Below are positions 9,806 to 19,656 of a stretch of DNA of 64,000 nt, in pieces (within the stretch, counting starts at the first letter, position 1; the number at the start of each line of letters is the position of its first letter). The notes under the pieces are model-generated. The model saw nothing but the letters and a program-made list of their open reading frames with translations. It did not search any database and had not been told where the DNA came from. Origin of the DNA: Polynucleobacter sp. AP-Kaivos-20-H2. GTDB taxonomy: Bacteria > Pseudomonadota > Gammaproteobacteria > Burkholderiales > Burkholderiaceae. The stretch lies in assembly GCF_018882215.1 (NCBI RefSeq), contig NZ_JACVOX010000002.1, positions 496,001 through 560,000 on the forward strand, read 5' to 3'. Made by a program: the position numbers and the translations under genes.

Positions 9806-10442
9806 GCCCAGCCTCTCCTGACAGATGAGACAAATCAAATCCTAAGTGACTTACAGATTTTTCGTAACGCTGACTTGATGGCGTATTGAAAATAATCTCA
9901 ATCATTTGTTCGCATGCCAGAGGCACATTCATCCAGCCATTCAGAGTGATTTCTTCCTCGAGCTGACCAGCACCCCATCCGGCATAACCCAAAGTCATCA
10001 AAAAATGTTGCGGGCCTTTGCCTGCAGCAACCGCCTCAAGGACGTCCTTTGAAGTAGTCATCGTCAAGCCGCCTGGAATGATTAATGAGGAGCTATAAGG
10101 TGATAGTGAATCAGACTCATGTAAAACAAAGCCGCGCTCGATCTGAACGGGGCCACCAAAATATACTGGCTGCTTTAATAATGGAGCAATTTCTAATTTC
10201 AACTCAATCTTGTCAAAGAGAGTTTGCAAATCAACCTCGGTAGGTCGATTGATGACCAAACCCATCGCACCCCTCTCGGTATGCTCAAAGAGATAGATTA
10301 CCGAACCAGCAAAATTGGGGTCCACCATACCAGGCATCGCAATGAGGAACTGATTGGCAAGATGATCTGCAGAAAAAGAAATGGATGACTCTGATACAGA
10401 AGCGCGTTCTGAAGCAGGGGGTGCTTTTTTAGCAGAAGTCAT
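9798..10442 (-). CDS. yqgE: YqgE/AlgH family protein (UPF0301)
   Basis: The 214-residue protein belongs to the YqgE/AlgH family: ANQFLIAMPGMVDPNFAGSV near the start, YLFEHTERGAMGLVINRPTE, PVYFGGPVQIERGFVLH and LMTLGYAGWGAGQLEEEI. These four blocks are diagnostic. The N-terminal 25 residues are a low-complexity, Ser/Ala-rich extension before the conserved domain. The biochemical function is not established for the family. It is the first gene of the run leading into ruvX, pyrR and pyrB, an arrangement common in proteobacteria. Confidence 0.93.
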   Translation of the reverse strand: MTSAKKAPPASERASVSESSISFSADHLANQFLIAMPGMVDPNFAGSVIYLFEHTERGAMGLVINRPTEVDLQTLFDKIELKLEIAPLLKQPVYFGGPVQIERGFVLHESDSLSPYSSSLIIPGGLTMTTSKDVLEAVAAGKGPQHFLMTLGYAGWGAGQLEEEITLNGWMNVPLACEQMIEIIFNTPSSQRYEKSVSHLGFDLSHLSGEAGHA

Positions 10443-10463
10443 AAGGCTTATTTTACAGAATAT

Positions 10464-11273
10464 CTAGATTTTTCCGGTAATCCAGTAAGCAAAAAGGCCA
10501 ACTATTTCATGAACCAGGATGTTCCAGTTGTGAGCACCATCTACCAAGTCAAACATCGTCCACTGAAGGCTATTAGCCGTTTGATAATCGACCAACATTG
10601 GAAGCACTTCTAAACCCTGTTTTTGGAAAATCTTGGTAGAGCGGTACATATGGCTAGCGGAAGTAATTAGAAGCCATGGCTTAAGCTCCCCTGATTCTGT
10701 TTTTAAGCCAAACTCCTCAATCATTGGCTTCATATGAAGCACATTTTCATAGGTATTGCGAGACTGATTTTCGTAATGTGCGTTTTGCTCACTTAAGCCC
10801 TGCTCTTGAATCAGCCGCTTAAATGCATCTGCCTCAGAGATTCCCTTGGGAGTAATTCGCCCCGAGAATCCACTGTAGACAAAAGGCAAATCAGGATTCT
10901 TGCGGATCATCTCAAACGCCTTAGTCACTCTTTCGGCAGATGAGTAGATTGAAATCTCGCCACGGTCAACGGCTATCCCCCCTCCATCAATTGCGCCACC
11001 CAGAATAATGATGCCGCCTAATTCATTATTGGATGATTTTGAAATCTCAGTGTTTGTCACAGCATTTTCAAGCGCCCTAAGAAACACTTCAGATATAGGC
11101 AGCCAACCCACCAGAGCAAGATCTACCAAAGCCAGCACCAAAAATCTTTTGCAGAGATGCGGTTTTCGTAAGTACAAAAAGAAGAGCGCCAGCAATACAA
11201 AAATGGGCACCCAATTAAGCGGCTCAATGCAAAATTGCACTACCTTCGAGAGAATAAAAAAGATCGTATCCAT
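10464..11273 (-). CDS. YdcF/ElyC-type DUF218 membrane protein
   Basis: The 269-residue protein has two N-terminal hydrophobic segments (about 15-33 and 40-60). A DUF218 domain follows, with GGIIILGGAIDG, SAERVTKAFEMIRKNP, FVYSGFSG, ENQSRNTYENVLHMKPMI and LLITSASHMYRS. This matches the SanA/YdcF/ElyC family, linked in E. coli to envelope integrity and lipid-carrier metabolism. The catalytic activity is not known. It is divergent from the photolyase gene and 21 bp upstream of yqgE on the same strand, so it may share a transcript with that run. Confidence 0.85.
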   Translation of the reverse strand: MDTIFFILSKVVQFCIEPLNWVPIFVLLALFFLYLRKPHLCKRFLVLALVDLALVGWLPISEVFLRALENAVTNTEISKSSNNELGGIIILGGAIDGGGIAVDRGEISIYSSAERVTKAFEMIRKNPDLPFVYSGFSGRITPKGISEADAFKRLIQEQGLSEQNAHYENQSRNTYENVLHMKPMIEEFGLKTESGELKPWLLITSASHMYRSTKIFQKQGLEVLPMLVDYQTANSLQWTMFDLVDGAHNWNILVHEIVGLFAYWITGKI

Positions 11274-11349
11274 AATTCCTTAGGATCTTAACCTGTCTTA
11301 CCTGCCCAGCCGCCTGCATTTACCCTGAATAAGCCCTAATATAGAGGCT

Positions 11350-12825
11350 ATGCAAAAAGCTCTCGTATGGCTCCGCCGTGACCTCCGCCTCTATGACAAT
11401 GCCGCACTTCACCACGCCCTCAAAGAATGTCGCCAAGTTTGGCTTACTTTCATTTTCGATACCAATATTCTCAAGCCTTTATTGAAAGGTGATTTAGATG
11501 CCAACGGGCTCAAGCATGACCGCCGCGTGGATTTCATCTGGCAGGGCATAAAGCAAATTGATGATGAGCTTCGCAAGCAAGGTGGCGGACTCATCGTGCG
11601 CTTCGGAAAACCCACTGAATGCATTCCTGAAATTGCCAAAGAGCTGGGTGTCGAAACCGTCTTTACAAACCATGACTACGAACCTTCAGCGATTGAGAGG
11701 GATGAAGCTATAAAAGCATCCCTAGAAAAGTTGGGAATTCATTTCGAGAGTTTTAAAGACCAAGTCATTTTTGAGAAGAAAGAAATTCTCACAAACTCAA
11801 ACACAGTCTTTTCAATCTTTACGCCTTATAAAAATAACTGGCTCAAGACTCTCCAAGAAAAGGATCTTGCTGCATATGAGTGCAACCCAAAACCTGGACA
11901 ATTAGGTGCCTTACCAAAAAAATTAGATCAAATACTGCCCTCACTAGAGTCGATGGGATTTTGCCCCACCGGCATTGAAAGCTATCTACCGCCTGGCTCT
12001 GAGGGTGGTCAGGCTTTTTTAGAAGACTTCCTGCCCCGCATTGATCAATACCAAATCGGTAGAGACTTCCCAGCAATTAAAGGCGTCAGCTACCTCTCCA
12101 CGTATTTACGCTTTGGCATGCTCTCTATCAGAGGCTTGGTACGTGAAGCCCATCGTCGTATGTTGGCTGGTAGCATGGGTGCAACCATTTGGTTAAGCGA
12201 ACTGATTTGGCGTGATTTTTATTTCATGATTCTGGCTAATCATCCTCGCTTAGCCACAGGAGCATCTTTTAAGCCGGACTATGACAACATCGTTTGGGAA
12301 TCTGGCTCTAAAGCAAAGAAGCTATTTGCCGCTTGGTGCGAAGGTAAAACAGGCTACCCTTTAGTTGATGCCGCTATGCACCAACTCAACAAAAGTGGCT
12401 ATATGCATAACCGTTTACGTATGGTGGTAGCAAGCTTTCTGACTAAAGATTTGGGAATTGATTGGCGCTGGGGCGAAGCCTACTTTGCTGAACATCTCAA
12501 CGATTTTGAGCTTTCTTCCAATAACGGCGGATGGCAGTGGGCTTCTTCCTCAGGATGTGATGCCCAACCCTACTTCCGTATCTTTAACCCCATCACCCAG
12601 TCAGAAAAATTTGATCCAGAAGGTAAATTTATTAAACGCTACCTGCCTCAATTGGAAAAGCTCTCCAAAAAGTCTATTCACGCCCCCTGGAAAGCTGGCC
12701 ATATTGAGCTGGAGGCTGCCGGGATAGTAATCGGACGAGACTATCCACTTCCAGTAGTGGATCACGATGAAGCGCGCAAAAATACCTTAGTGCGTTATAG
12801 CGTGGTTAAAAAAGTCGCTCAATAA
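11350..12825 (+). CDS. phrB: Deoxyribodipyrimidine photolyase
   Basis: The 491-residue flavoprotein uses blue light to split cyclobutane pyrimidine dimers. The N-terminal Rossmann antenna domain begins ALVWLRRDLRLYDNAALHHA. The C-terminal FAD domain shows YLSTYLRFGMLSIRGL, LIWRDFYFMILANHPRL, GYPLVDAAMHQLNKSGYMHN and NGGWQWASSSGCDAQPYFR, including the tryptophan-rich electron-transfer segment. Length fits class I CPD photolyases. A light-exposed aquatic lifestyle would fit, though that is inference. It stands alone on the plus strand between a divergent ydcF-type gene and apaH. Confidence 0.95.
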   Translation: MQKALVWLRRDLRLYDNAALHHALKECRQVWLTFIFDTNILKPLLKGDLDANGLKHDRRVDFIWQGIKQIDDELRKQGGGLIVRFGKPTECIPEIAKELGVETVFTNHDYEPSAIERDEAIKASLEKLGIHFESFKDQVIFEKKEILTNSNTVFSIFTPYKNNWLKTLQEKDLAAYECNPKPGQLGALPKKLDQILPSLESMGFCPTGIESYLPPGSEGGQAFLEDFLPRIDQYQIGRDFPAIKGVSYLSTYLRFGMLSIRGLVREAHRRMLAGSMGATIWLSELIWRDFYFMILANHPRLATGASFKPDYDNIVWESGSKAKKLFAAWCEGKTGYPLVDAAMHQLNKSGYMHNRLRMVVASFLTKDLGIDWRWGEAYFAEHLNDFELSSNNGGWQWASSSGCDAQPYFRIFNPITQSEKFDPEGKFIKRYLPQLEKLSKKSIHAPWKAGHIELEAAGIVIGRDYPLPVVDHDEARKNTLVRYSVVKKVAQ

Positions 12826-12871
12826 ATAGAATCATTAGAGCCCTAATCACAGTTCCGATTTAAGATAGAGC

Positions 12872-13711
12872 ATGAGCAAGATCTACGCCGTAGGCGATTT
12901 ACAGGGCTGTGCGCCCTCTCTCAAAGCCCTAGTCAAGAAGCTTCCTAAAAAATCGAAGATGATTTTTTTAGGAGATCTCGTCAATCGCGGTCCAGACTCA
13001 CTCGGAGCTTTACGTCAACTGAAAGCCCTACAAGAATCAGGTCGCGCCGAATGTATCTTGGGTAACCATGATCTACATCTCCTGGCTATCGACGCAGGTC
13101 TTCGAAAATCTAAGGGCTTAGACACTATTGAACCAATACTGTCAGCGCCAGATCGCAAAGAACTGATTGCTTGGATTCGCAATCGACCCTTGGCCTTGAG
13201 TAATGGCAAAGTACTAACGGTTCATGCAGGAGTGCTACCCCAATGGGATCTTCAGCAAACGATTGAATGCGCACAAGAAGTGGAAAAAACTTTACGTGGC
13301 AAATCCTATAAAGATTTTCTAGCCAATATGTATGGCAATACGCCAAATCAGTGGAGCAACTCACTGAAAGGTTATGAACGCCTTCGTGTGATTACCAACA
13401 CCCTAACTAGAATGCGTTTTTGCACACCAACTGGAAAAATGGAATTTGCAAGCAAAGAAGGCTTAGAGCAAGGTCCTAAAGGTTATATCCCCTGGTTCAC
13501 AGTCCCAAATAGGAAGACTCAAAACATTCTTACCTACTTCGGCCATTGGTCAACCCTGGGCTTATTGCGCCAAGATAATGTGATTGGCCTTGATACTGGT
13601 TGTGTGTGGGGCGGTAAGCTCTCTGCCCTTGAAATCTCCAACTCAAATAAAGACTCTAAAAATCTGGAACTTATTCAAGTCAGCGGTTACGACCACCCAC
13701 TCAGAATGTAA
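12872..13711 (+). CDS. apaH: Symmetrical bis(5'-nucleosyl)-tetraphosphatase
   Basis: The 279-residue metallophosphatase hydrolyses Ap4A to two ADP and can remove Np4 RNA caps. It has the calcineurin-like signature in order: YAVGDLQGC, FLGDLVNRGPDSLG, CILGNHDLHLLA, LTVHAGVLPQWD and FGHWSTLGL, with metal-binding Asp, Asn and His residues in place. Length is normal. It follows phrB by 46 bp on the same strand and converges with hemL. No recognisable terminator lies in the 35-bp gap. Confidence 0.96.
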   Translation: MSKIYAVGDLQGCAPSLKALVKKLPKKSKMIFLGDLVNRGPDSLGALRQLKALQESGRAECILGNHDLHLLAIDAGLRKSKGLDTIEPILSAPDRKELIAWIRNRPLALSNGKVLTVHAGVLPQWDLQQTIECAQEVEKTLRGKSYKDFLANMYGNTPNQWSNSLKGYERLRVITNTLTRMRFCTPTGKMEFASKEGLEQGPKGYIPWFTVPNRKTQNILTYFGHWSTLGLLRQDNVIGLDTGCVWGGKLSALEISNSNKDSKNLELIQVSGYDHPLRM

Positions 13712-13746
13712 ACAATCAGAAATCTTGATTATTTAATACTTAAAGC

Positions 13747-15051
13747 TCAAAGCTTTTTAAAGGATTTCTCTGCAGCAGCAATAATGGCGTCAACTACTGC
13801 ATTGTCGTGCGCTATTGAAGTAAATCCAGCCTCATAAGCTGAAGGTGCCAGATAAACTCCCTCATCTAACATCAGATGAAAGAATTTCTTAAAAGACTCA
13901 ATATTAGTTTTGGTAACCGCCTCGTAGGTAGTTGGCACTTGATCGGCAAAGTAAAAGCCAAACATACCACCAATACTATCCACAGCAAAAGGAACATTGA
14001 CCTTATCTGCAGCTTGTTTTAAGCCTGCCATTAACTTTTCTGTTTGGCCAGTCAAGCATTCGTAGAAACCGTCGCGAGAAATAATCTCCAAAGTCTTTAA
14101 TCCTGCAGCAACTGCTACCGGATTACCGGATAAAGTGCCCGCCTGATAAACATTCCCCAAAGGGGCAAGCTTATTCATGATCTCTTTCTTGCCACCAAAC
14201 GCCGCCATAGGCATGCCGCCGCCCATAACCTTGCCAAGGCAAGTGAGATCAGGGGTTATGCCCTGCAAGGACTGAGCGCCACCTAAGGCGACTCTAAAAC
14301 CAGTCATCACTTCGTCGTAGATTAAGACGCTGCCATGCTTACTCGTCAAACTTCGAATAGTCGATAAAAATTCTTTTGAAGGCTGAATGAGATTCATATT
14401 GCCGGCAATCGGCTCCAAGATCACGGCAGCGATCTGATCTCCCTGCTTTTTAAAGACTTCCTCAATTGCTGCCACATCGTTATACGGCAGAACTAAGGTG
14501 TGCTTCACCAAATCCTGCGGAACGCCACCAGAAGAAGGTGCATTTTGGGTAGAGTCTGCAAAGGTAAGTAAGCCCGAACCTGCTTTGACCAAGAGACTAT
14601 CGGCATGGCCGTGATAGCAGCCCTCAAACTTAATGATCAAGTCACGACCAGTGTAACCACGAGCCAGACGCAAAGCACTCATCGTTGCTTCAGTTCCACT
14701 AGAAACCATACGTACCTGTTCGACGCTCGGCATAAGTGCACAGATACGCTCAGCTAATTCAATCTCGCCTTCAGTCGGGGCACCATAACTAAAGCTGGTC
14801 TCAGCGGCTTTCTGAACCGCAGCCACCACCTCAGGATTGGCGTGGCCCGCAATCATTGGTCCCCAAGACATAATTAAATCGATATAACGCTGATCATTGG
14901 CATCCCAGAAATAAGGGCCTTGGGCTCTGGTAACAAAACGGGGGGTTCCGCCCACCTGACGAAATGCTCGCACTGGAGAGTTGACGCCCCCAGGAATCGT
15001 CTTTTGTGCACGCTCAAATAAAACTTCGTTTTGATCTACTTTTGCCATCAT
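13747..15051 (-). CDS. hemL: Glutamate-1-semialdehyde 2,1-aminomutase
   Basis: The 434-residue PLP enzyme converts glutamate-1-semialdehyde to 5-aminolevulinate in the C5 route to haem. Motifs are the N-terminal [74 protein letters not shown] and the PLP-lysine region [18 protein letters not shown]. Class III aminotransferase fold and normal length. A rubredoxin gene lies 10 bp upstream on the same strand, so the two are probably one transcript. Confidence 0.97.
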   Translation of the reverse strand: MMAKVDQNEVLFERAQKTIPGGVNSPVRAFRQVGGTPRFVTRAQGPYFWDANDQRYIDLIMSWGPMIAGHANPEVVAAVQKAAETSFSYGAPTEGEIELAERICALMPSVEQVRMVSSGTEATMSALRLARGYTGRDLIIKFEGCYHGHADSLLVKAGSGLLTFADSTQNAPSSGGVPQDLVKHTLVLPYNDVAAIEEVFKKQGDQIAAVILEPIAGNMNLIQPSKEFLSTIRSLTSKHGSVLIYDEVMTGFRVALGGAQSLQGITPDLTCLGKVMGGGMPMAAFGGKKEIMNKLAPLGNVYQAGTLSGNPVAVAAGLKTLEIISRDGFYECLTGQTEKLMAGLKQAADKVNVPFAVDSIGGMFGFYFADQVPTTYEAVTKTNIESFKKFFHLMLDEGVYLAPSAYEAGFTSIAHDNAVVDAIIAAAEKSFKKL

Positions 15052-15061
15052 GACTTCCGAA

Positions 15062-15232
15062 TTAAATTGCCATCATTTCAAAATCTTCTTTACGAGCACC
15101 GCACTCTGGGCAAGTCCAGTTCATCGGAACATCTTTCCAAAGTGTTCCAGGTGCAATGCCTTCATCAGGCAGACCAGCGGCTTCGTCATAAACCCAACCA
15201 CAGATCAAACACATGTATGTTTTAAATTCCAT
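15062..15232 (-). CDS. rubA: Rubredoxin
   Basis: This 56-residue gene is small and easily missed. The protein starts [20 protein letters not shown] and ends with [19 protein letters not shown]. The two CxxCG knuckles, with the spacing expected for rubredoxin, bind a single iron. The [10 protein letters not shown] segment between them is also conserved. It acts as a one-electron carrier in the cytoplasm; its partner here is unknown. GGAGAG lies about 9 bp before the ATG. It is transcribed directly into hemL, an arrangement seen in other Burkholderiales. Confidence 0.95.
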   Translation of the reverse strand: MEFKTYMCLICGWVYDEAAGLPDEGIAPGTLWKDVPMNWTCPECGARKEDFEMMAI

Positions 15233-15314
15233 TACTTAGCTCTCCGAATATTTTTTTGCTGCTTGAATTTAGCTACATTAAGATTGGTCCATTATTTTAA
15301 GGTTTTTGAGTGCT

Positions 15315-16751
15315 TTAAGCCGGTCGCTTTGCATGCATCTCAAACTTGAATAATCGGCACTCCAAAGGACCATTAAATAAAGGTGTGCGCTTAGATTCTT
15401 TAATACGTAATTGGCCTGGCAAAGCCATGTCTGCTGTCAACACAAAGATATTCCAGCCACCAAAATCTTCTTTGAGGTGTTGGCCAAACTGACGCAAAAA
15501 CTCCACAAACTTTGGATCCTGCTCTTCTTGAGCTTGAAGCTTCTTCAAGGACTCACGACTTGAACGCTTAGCACTTTGACGACCAGTCTCTAAATTCAAT
15601 TCAAAACGATTATCAGGTTCGTCATCGTAATTAGCATCTTCACTAGAAGCTCGATCCTGACCGCGTCCACCTTTAATTACCAAACGCTCACCATAAGGAG
15701 GATTTAATAACATTACACCCTCACTAAGATTGCCTGGTGCTTTTGCAGCCAAGGCATCCACCTGACGTACCACCGGCTGATCGGGTAATTGGGCTCTTTG
15801 CCAATTACCTTTGAACATCGATACTAATTTCTCATTGATATCACCACCAGATATTTTCAGAGCATCAACACTTGGATATTGCTTGCGCTTTTCTAACATC
15901 AAAGCAAGTGCCGCTTCTTTCAAATCTACCCAGCGTTTTTGCTCGGCAGCTTCATTAAACGGCTTAAGTCTTAGAAATCCAAAGCCATGAGCAGATGTCA
16001 CTAAAGGACGATAAGCCAATCGACTTGGCTTGGCATCGTCGCCATACATACCAGCACGAATTGCGCCCGGTGGAACACCTAATGCTATCTGCGCAGCCTC
16101 AATCAAGAAGGTGCCACTACCGCACATAGGATCAAATAAAGTCTGACCCGGCTTCCAAGAGGTAATCGATAAGATACCGGCTGCTAAATTTTCCTTCAGA
16201 GGTGCGTCGCCCTTTTCATCACGCCAGCCCCGCTTAAATAATGCCTCACCCGAAGTATCTAAATAAATCGTGATTTGAGTGGCTGTTAAATGGGCTTGCA
16301 CTCGTACGTCCGGAAAGGCGGTATCGATGCTAGGGCGGTCACCAGTTACATCACGTAAACGGTCAACGATGGCATCTTTAATTTTGAGAGTTGCAAAATT
16401 TAAGCTCTTTAATGGGGAGCGATGGGCTGTCACATCAACTCGTAAAGTTTGCTTTGAGCTAAACCACTCCTCCCACGCCAAGCCGCTCGCCAATTTATAT
16501 AAGTCCTCTTCCTGCCTATAAGGCGCTTGTGCCATTTGCAATAACACCCGACTCGCAATCCGGGAGTGCAAGTTTAGTGCCATGGCAGCAGAAATTGGCG
16601 CAGCAAGGCCAACACCTCCAGTAGGGCTTGTAGGCGTAGGATCAATTACCCATGTCCCCAAGGCCTTACATTCTGGGCGTCCAGCAATCTCTGCTAGCTC
16701 CTGGGCAAGCGGCACTTCCAAGCCACCTGGACAAACAACAAAAAATCTCAT
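15315..16751 (-). CDS. rlmL: THUMP-domain class I SAM-dependent rRNA methyltransferase (RlmL N-terminal type)
   Basis: The 478-residue protein has an N-terminal ferredoxin-like/THUMP region (FFVVCPGGLEVPLAQELAEI; LRVDVTAHRSPLKSLNF) and a Rossmann methyltransferase domain with LFDPMCGSGTFLIEAAQIA and MLLNPPYGERL, the NPPY motif of N2-guanine methyltransferases. It matches the N-terminal half of E. coli RlmKL, which makes m2G2445 in 23S rRNA. The RlmK half is absent, so a stand-alone RlmL-type enzyme is the likely call. A charged insert lies after the NPPY motif. The rRNA site is inferred. Confidence 0.85.
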   Translation of the reverse strand: MRFFVVCPGGLEVPLAQELAEIAGRPECKALGTWVIDPTPTSPTGGVGLAAPISAAMALNLHSRIASRVLLQMAQAPYRQEEDLYKLASGLAWEEWFSSKQTLRVDVTAHRSPLKSLNFATLKIKDAIVDRLRDVTGDRPSIDTAFPDVRVQAHLTATQITIYLDTSGEALFKRGWRDEKGDAPLKENLAAGILSITSWKPGQTLFDPMCGSGTFLIEAAQIALGVPPGAIRAGMYGDDAKPSRLAYRPLVTSAHGFGFLRLKPFNEAAEQKRWVDLKEAALALMLEKRKQYPSVDALKISGGDINEKLVSMFKGNWQRAQLPDQPVVRQVDALAAKAPGNLSEGVMLLNPPYGERLVIKGGRGQDRASSEDANYDDEPDNRFELNLETGRQSAKRSSRESLKKLQAQEEQDPKFVEFLRQFGQHLKEDFGGWNIFVLTADMALPGQLRIKESKRTPLFNGPLECRLFKFEMHAKRPA

Positions 16752-16820
16752 GGTGCTAACAGTCTATAAATGGGAGATTAAAAAAATAAAACAGTATTTA
16801 GCAGTATTAAAAAGCTGGGC

Positions 16821-17246
16821 TTAAGGCTTAATCAATACTAAGGCAACAATAATTACCAATAAGATCACTGGGACTTCATTAAACCAACGAAACCAAACGC
16901 CAGATCGTTTATTGACACCTGTACGAAACTTCTTGAGTAGACTAAAACAGGCATGGTGATAACCAATCACCAAAATTACAAAGAACAATTTGGCATGCAT
17001 CCAGCTATCTCCAGCACCAATGCCAAAGTAAAGCCATAGCGTAAGACCTAGCAGCACCGCTGGCACAGCCAAGATAGTCATAAAGCGGAAGAGGCGATCC
17101 GCCATACCCAATAAGCGGACATAAGCGTCAGGGTTTTTCTCTTCGGCCAAGTTCACAAAAATTCTGGGCAGATAAAACAAACCGGCGAACCAAGAGGTGA
17201 TGAATACGATGTGAAAAGTTTTTACCCAGAGGTAGGCATTGCTCAT
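16821..17246 (-). CDS. hemJ: HemJ/CopD-family integral membrane protein
   Basis: The 141-residue protein is predicted to have four membrane helices (about 8-26, 54-74, 82-100, 120-140). It starts with VKTFHIVFITSWFAGLFYLPR, matching the UPF0093/HemJ pattern with an early conserved His, and has WMHAKLFFVILVIGYHH with the conserved Lys. HemJ is a protoporphyrinogen IX oxidase of many bacteria lacking HemG/HemY. The related CopD family is linked to copper. HemJ is the better fit by length and motifs, but the assignment rests on resemblance only. It lies just upstream of rlmL and downstream of proA on the same strand. Confidence 0.75.
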   Translation of the reverse strand: MSNAYLWVKTFHIVFITSWFAGLFYLPRIFVNLAEEKNPDAYVRLLGMADRLFRFMTILAVPAVLLGLTLWLYFGIGAGDSWMHAKLFFVILVIGYHHACFSLLKKFRTGVNKRSGVWFRWFNEVPVILLVIIVALVLIKP

Positions 17247-17275
17247 ATGTGGTTTGCTCTATTTATCTTTTTACT

Positions 17276-18553
17276 TTATGTCCGAATCTCGCCATGACCC
17301 ATGACCACATACTTCAATGAGGTCAGGCCATCCAGGCCTACAGGGCCACGCGCATGCAATTTGTCATTAGAGATACCGATTTCAGCCCCTAAACCATATT
17401 CAAAGCCATCTGCAAAGCGAGTGCTGGCGTTGACTATCACGCTGGCGCTGTCCACTTCACGCAAGAAGCGATCGGCCTGCGCTTTGTTATTAGTAATAAT
17501 GGCATCTGTATGTTTGCTGCCATATTGCTCAATATGATTCATTGCTTCATCGATATTGGCCACCGTCTTAATAGATAAGATGGGAGCCAAGTACTCAGTT
17601 TGCCAATCTTCCACTTTGGCATCGACCAGATTCTGAAAACCATTTGCCTCAAGAGTTTTGCGAGTCAATTCATCAACCCGTAACTCCACACCTTTATCTT
17701 GATAAATCTTGCAAAGGGTTGGCAAGACTTTCTGCGCAATCTCTTGATTGACTAACAAGGTCTCCATCGCATTGCAAGGGGCATAGCGTTGAGTCTTGGC
17801 GTTGTCACATACCTTCACTGCCATTGCTATGTCTGCATCAGCATCAATATAGGTATGACAAATTCCATCCAAATGCTTAATCATCGGCACACGCGCTTCA
17901 GCCATAAGGCGGGCAATCAAACTCTTACCGCCGCGAGGCACGATCACATCAATAAATTGGGTCATGGTGATCATCTCGCCGACGGCACTTCGATCGGTAG
18001 TAGTCACCACTTGCACAGCATCTTTAGGTAAGCCAGCAGCAGCCAGACCTTCTTGAATAATCTGGGCTAGCAAAGTATTTGAATCAATTGCTTCGGAACC
18101 ACCACGCAAAATCACAGCATTGCCAGACTTTAAGCATAAGGCGGCCGCATCAATAGTGACGTTTGGGCGAGACTCATAAATAATGCCAATAACACCCAGT
18201 GGAACACGCATCTGACCCAGCTCAATGCCAGAAGCCTGCTTTTGCAATGCGGAAATTTTGCCAATTGGATCATCCAAAGAAACAATTTGCTCTAAACCCA
18301 AAGCCATGGTTTCAATCGTTTTAGGAGTCATAGTTAGGCGATCAACAAAAGCAGGATCTTGCCCATTGCCTTTTGCCCGCTCTACATCCACTTGATTAAT
18401 CTTCTGTATTTCAGCCGCTTGCTGACGAACTGCTTCAGCAATATGTAATAAAGCCCGATTCTTTTGCTCACTTGATGCGCGCGCCATTGCACGCGATGCG
18501 GCACGCGCTCGCATCCCAATGTCCTGCATCATTTCTTGAATGGATGAACTCAT
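17276..18553 (-). CDS. proA: Glutamate-5-semialdehyde dehydrogenase (gamma-glutamyl phosphate reductase)
   Basis: The 425-residue enzyme reduces gamma-glutamyl phosphate to glutamate-5-semialdehyde with NADPH, the second step of proline synthesis. It shows the aldehyde dehydrogenase-like fold with [48 protein letters not shown], the catalytic-Cys region [19 protein letters not shown] and [16 protein letters not shown]. Length is standard. It is 18 bp downstream of holA on the same strand. The partner proB is 42 kb away in this window next to obgE, so the pathway is split. Confidence 0.97.
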   Translation of the reverse strand: MSSSIQEMMQDIGMRARAASRAMARASSEQKNRALLHIAEAVRQQAAEIQKINQVDVERAKGNGQDPAFVDRLTMTPKTIETMALGLEQIVSLDDPIGKISALQKQASGIELGQMRVPLGVIGIIYESRPNVTIDAAALCLKSGNAVILRGGSEAIDSNTLLAQIIQEGLAAAGLPKDAVQVVTTTDRSAVGEMITMTQFIDVIVPRGGKSLIARLMAEARVPMIKHLDGICHTYIDADADIAMAVKVCDNAKTQRYAPCNAMETLLVNQEIAQKVLPTLCKIYQDKGVELRVDELTRKTLEANGFQNLVDAKVEDWQTEYLAPILSIKTVANIDEAMNHIEQYGSKHTDAIITNNKAQADRFLREVDSASVIVNASTRFADGFEYGLGAEIGISNDKLHARGPVGLDGLTSLKYVVMGHGEIRT

Positions 18554-18571
18554 TTCATAATCTCTTATTTC

Positions 18572-19633
18572 TTAACGAAGTAAATTTCCAACTAAACGCA
18601 AACCATCCCATGGATCAGCAGGTAAATCAGCCGCATACAAACCCTTTACTTGGCGATCTAATCCTGCTGCAACCTGCATCGCTCTTCGCAGCTTGAGGGG
18701 CTGAACTCTTCTCAATGCCGCTGGGTATAAACGCTCTTTATTACCCCAAATTCGGTTGGCCCGCATCAAGTTCTGCACTGATTCACCGGCGTCGCTTGCA
18801 GACTTCAATTTAGATAGTATCCGAAGCTCTTCAGTTACGCTCCACAGAATCAATACCAGGGGCTCTCCCTCACCTTTGAGGCCATCAAGCATACGATTTA
18901 GCCTAGCGAGATCTCCAGCCAGCATTGCTTCAGTCAATTCGAATACGTTGTAGCGCGCTACTTTCAGAATGGAAGAACGAATTTGTTCCTCGCTTAGTTT
19001 TCCGACGGGATATAGCAATCCCAACTTCAAAATTTCTTGATGAGCAGCGATGAGATTTCCTTCTACCTGATCAGCTATAAATTCAAGTGCGCGCTGACCT
19101 TCTGGGCCCGCCTCCACTTCTTGATCTTGGCGCTTCAGTCGTCCAGCAATCCACTGTGGCAAATGGCTACGATCCAAAGAATCTATCTGAATAGCCATAC
19201 CGGCATCGTCCAAAGCACTGAACCACGCAGAAGTCTTAGTCTTACCATCCAAGCGAGGCAACACAATACAGACAACGGTATCCGGGCCATCAGGCGCAAC
19301 TGATTGTGAAGCAATTTGAGCGGCGAATTGTTTTAAAGCGTCAGCGCCATCACGCCCAGGCTTACCGGTCGGAATGCGCAACTCGACCCAACGCTTATCC
19401 CCAAACAAAGACATGGTTTGACCTGCGTTCATCAGGGCGCTCCAATCAAAACCACGCTCCTGAAGTAAGACTTCACGTTCGGTATATCCGTGCTTCTTAG
19501 CAAACAAACGCAGTTGATCCATTGCCTCCATCATCAATAGTGGCTCATCACCACTAAAGACATACAACGGTAATAAAGGATTGCCTGCCTGCGATTGCTT
19601 AAGATGAGTTAGTAGCGTGTCGACTTTAACCAT
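18572..19633 (-). CDS. holA: DNA polymerase III delta subunit
   Basis: The 353-residue protein has features of the clamp-loader delta subunit: LYVFSGDEPLLMMEAMDQLR near the start, RWVELRIPTGKPG, LPQWIAGRLKRQ, LEFIADQVEGNLIAAHQEILKL-type helical segment, and ARYNVFELTEAMLAGDL. Delta opens the beta sliding clamp during replisome assembly. Length (343 in E. coli) and position directly after lptE, as in many proteobacteria, support the call. Confidence 0.93.
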   Translation of the reverse strand: MVKVDTLLTHLKQSQAGNPLLPLYVFSGDEPLLMMEAMDQLRLFAKKHGYTEREVLLQERGFDWSALMNAGQTMSLFGDKRWVELRIPTGKPGRDGADALKQFAAQIASQSVAPDGPDTVVCIVLPRLDGKTKTSAWFSALDDAGMAIQIDSLDRSHLPQWIAGRLKRQDQEVEAGPEGQRALEFIADQVEGNLIAAHQEILKLGLLYPVGKLSEEQIRSSILKVARYNVFELTEAMLAGDLARLNRMLDGLKGEGEPLVLILWSVTEELRILSKLKSASDAGESVQNLMRANRIWGNKERLYPAALRRVQPLKLRRAMQVAAGLDRQVKGLYAADLPADPWDGLRLVGNLLR

Positions 19634-19656
19634 AGGGTTTATTTAGTCTGCAAAAT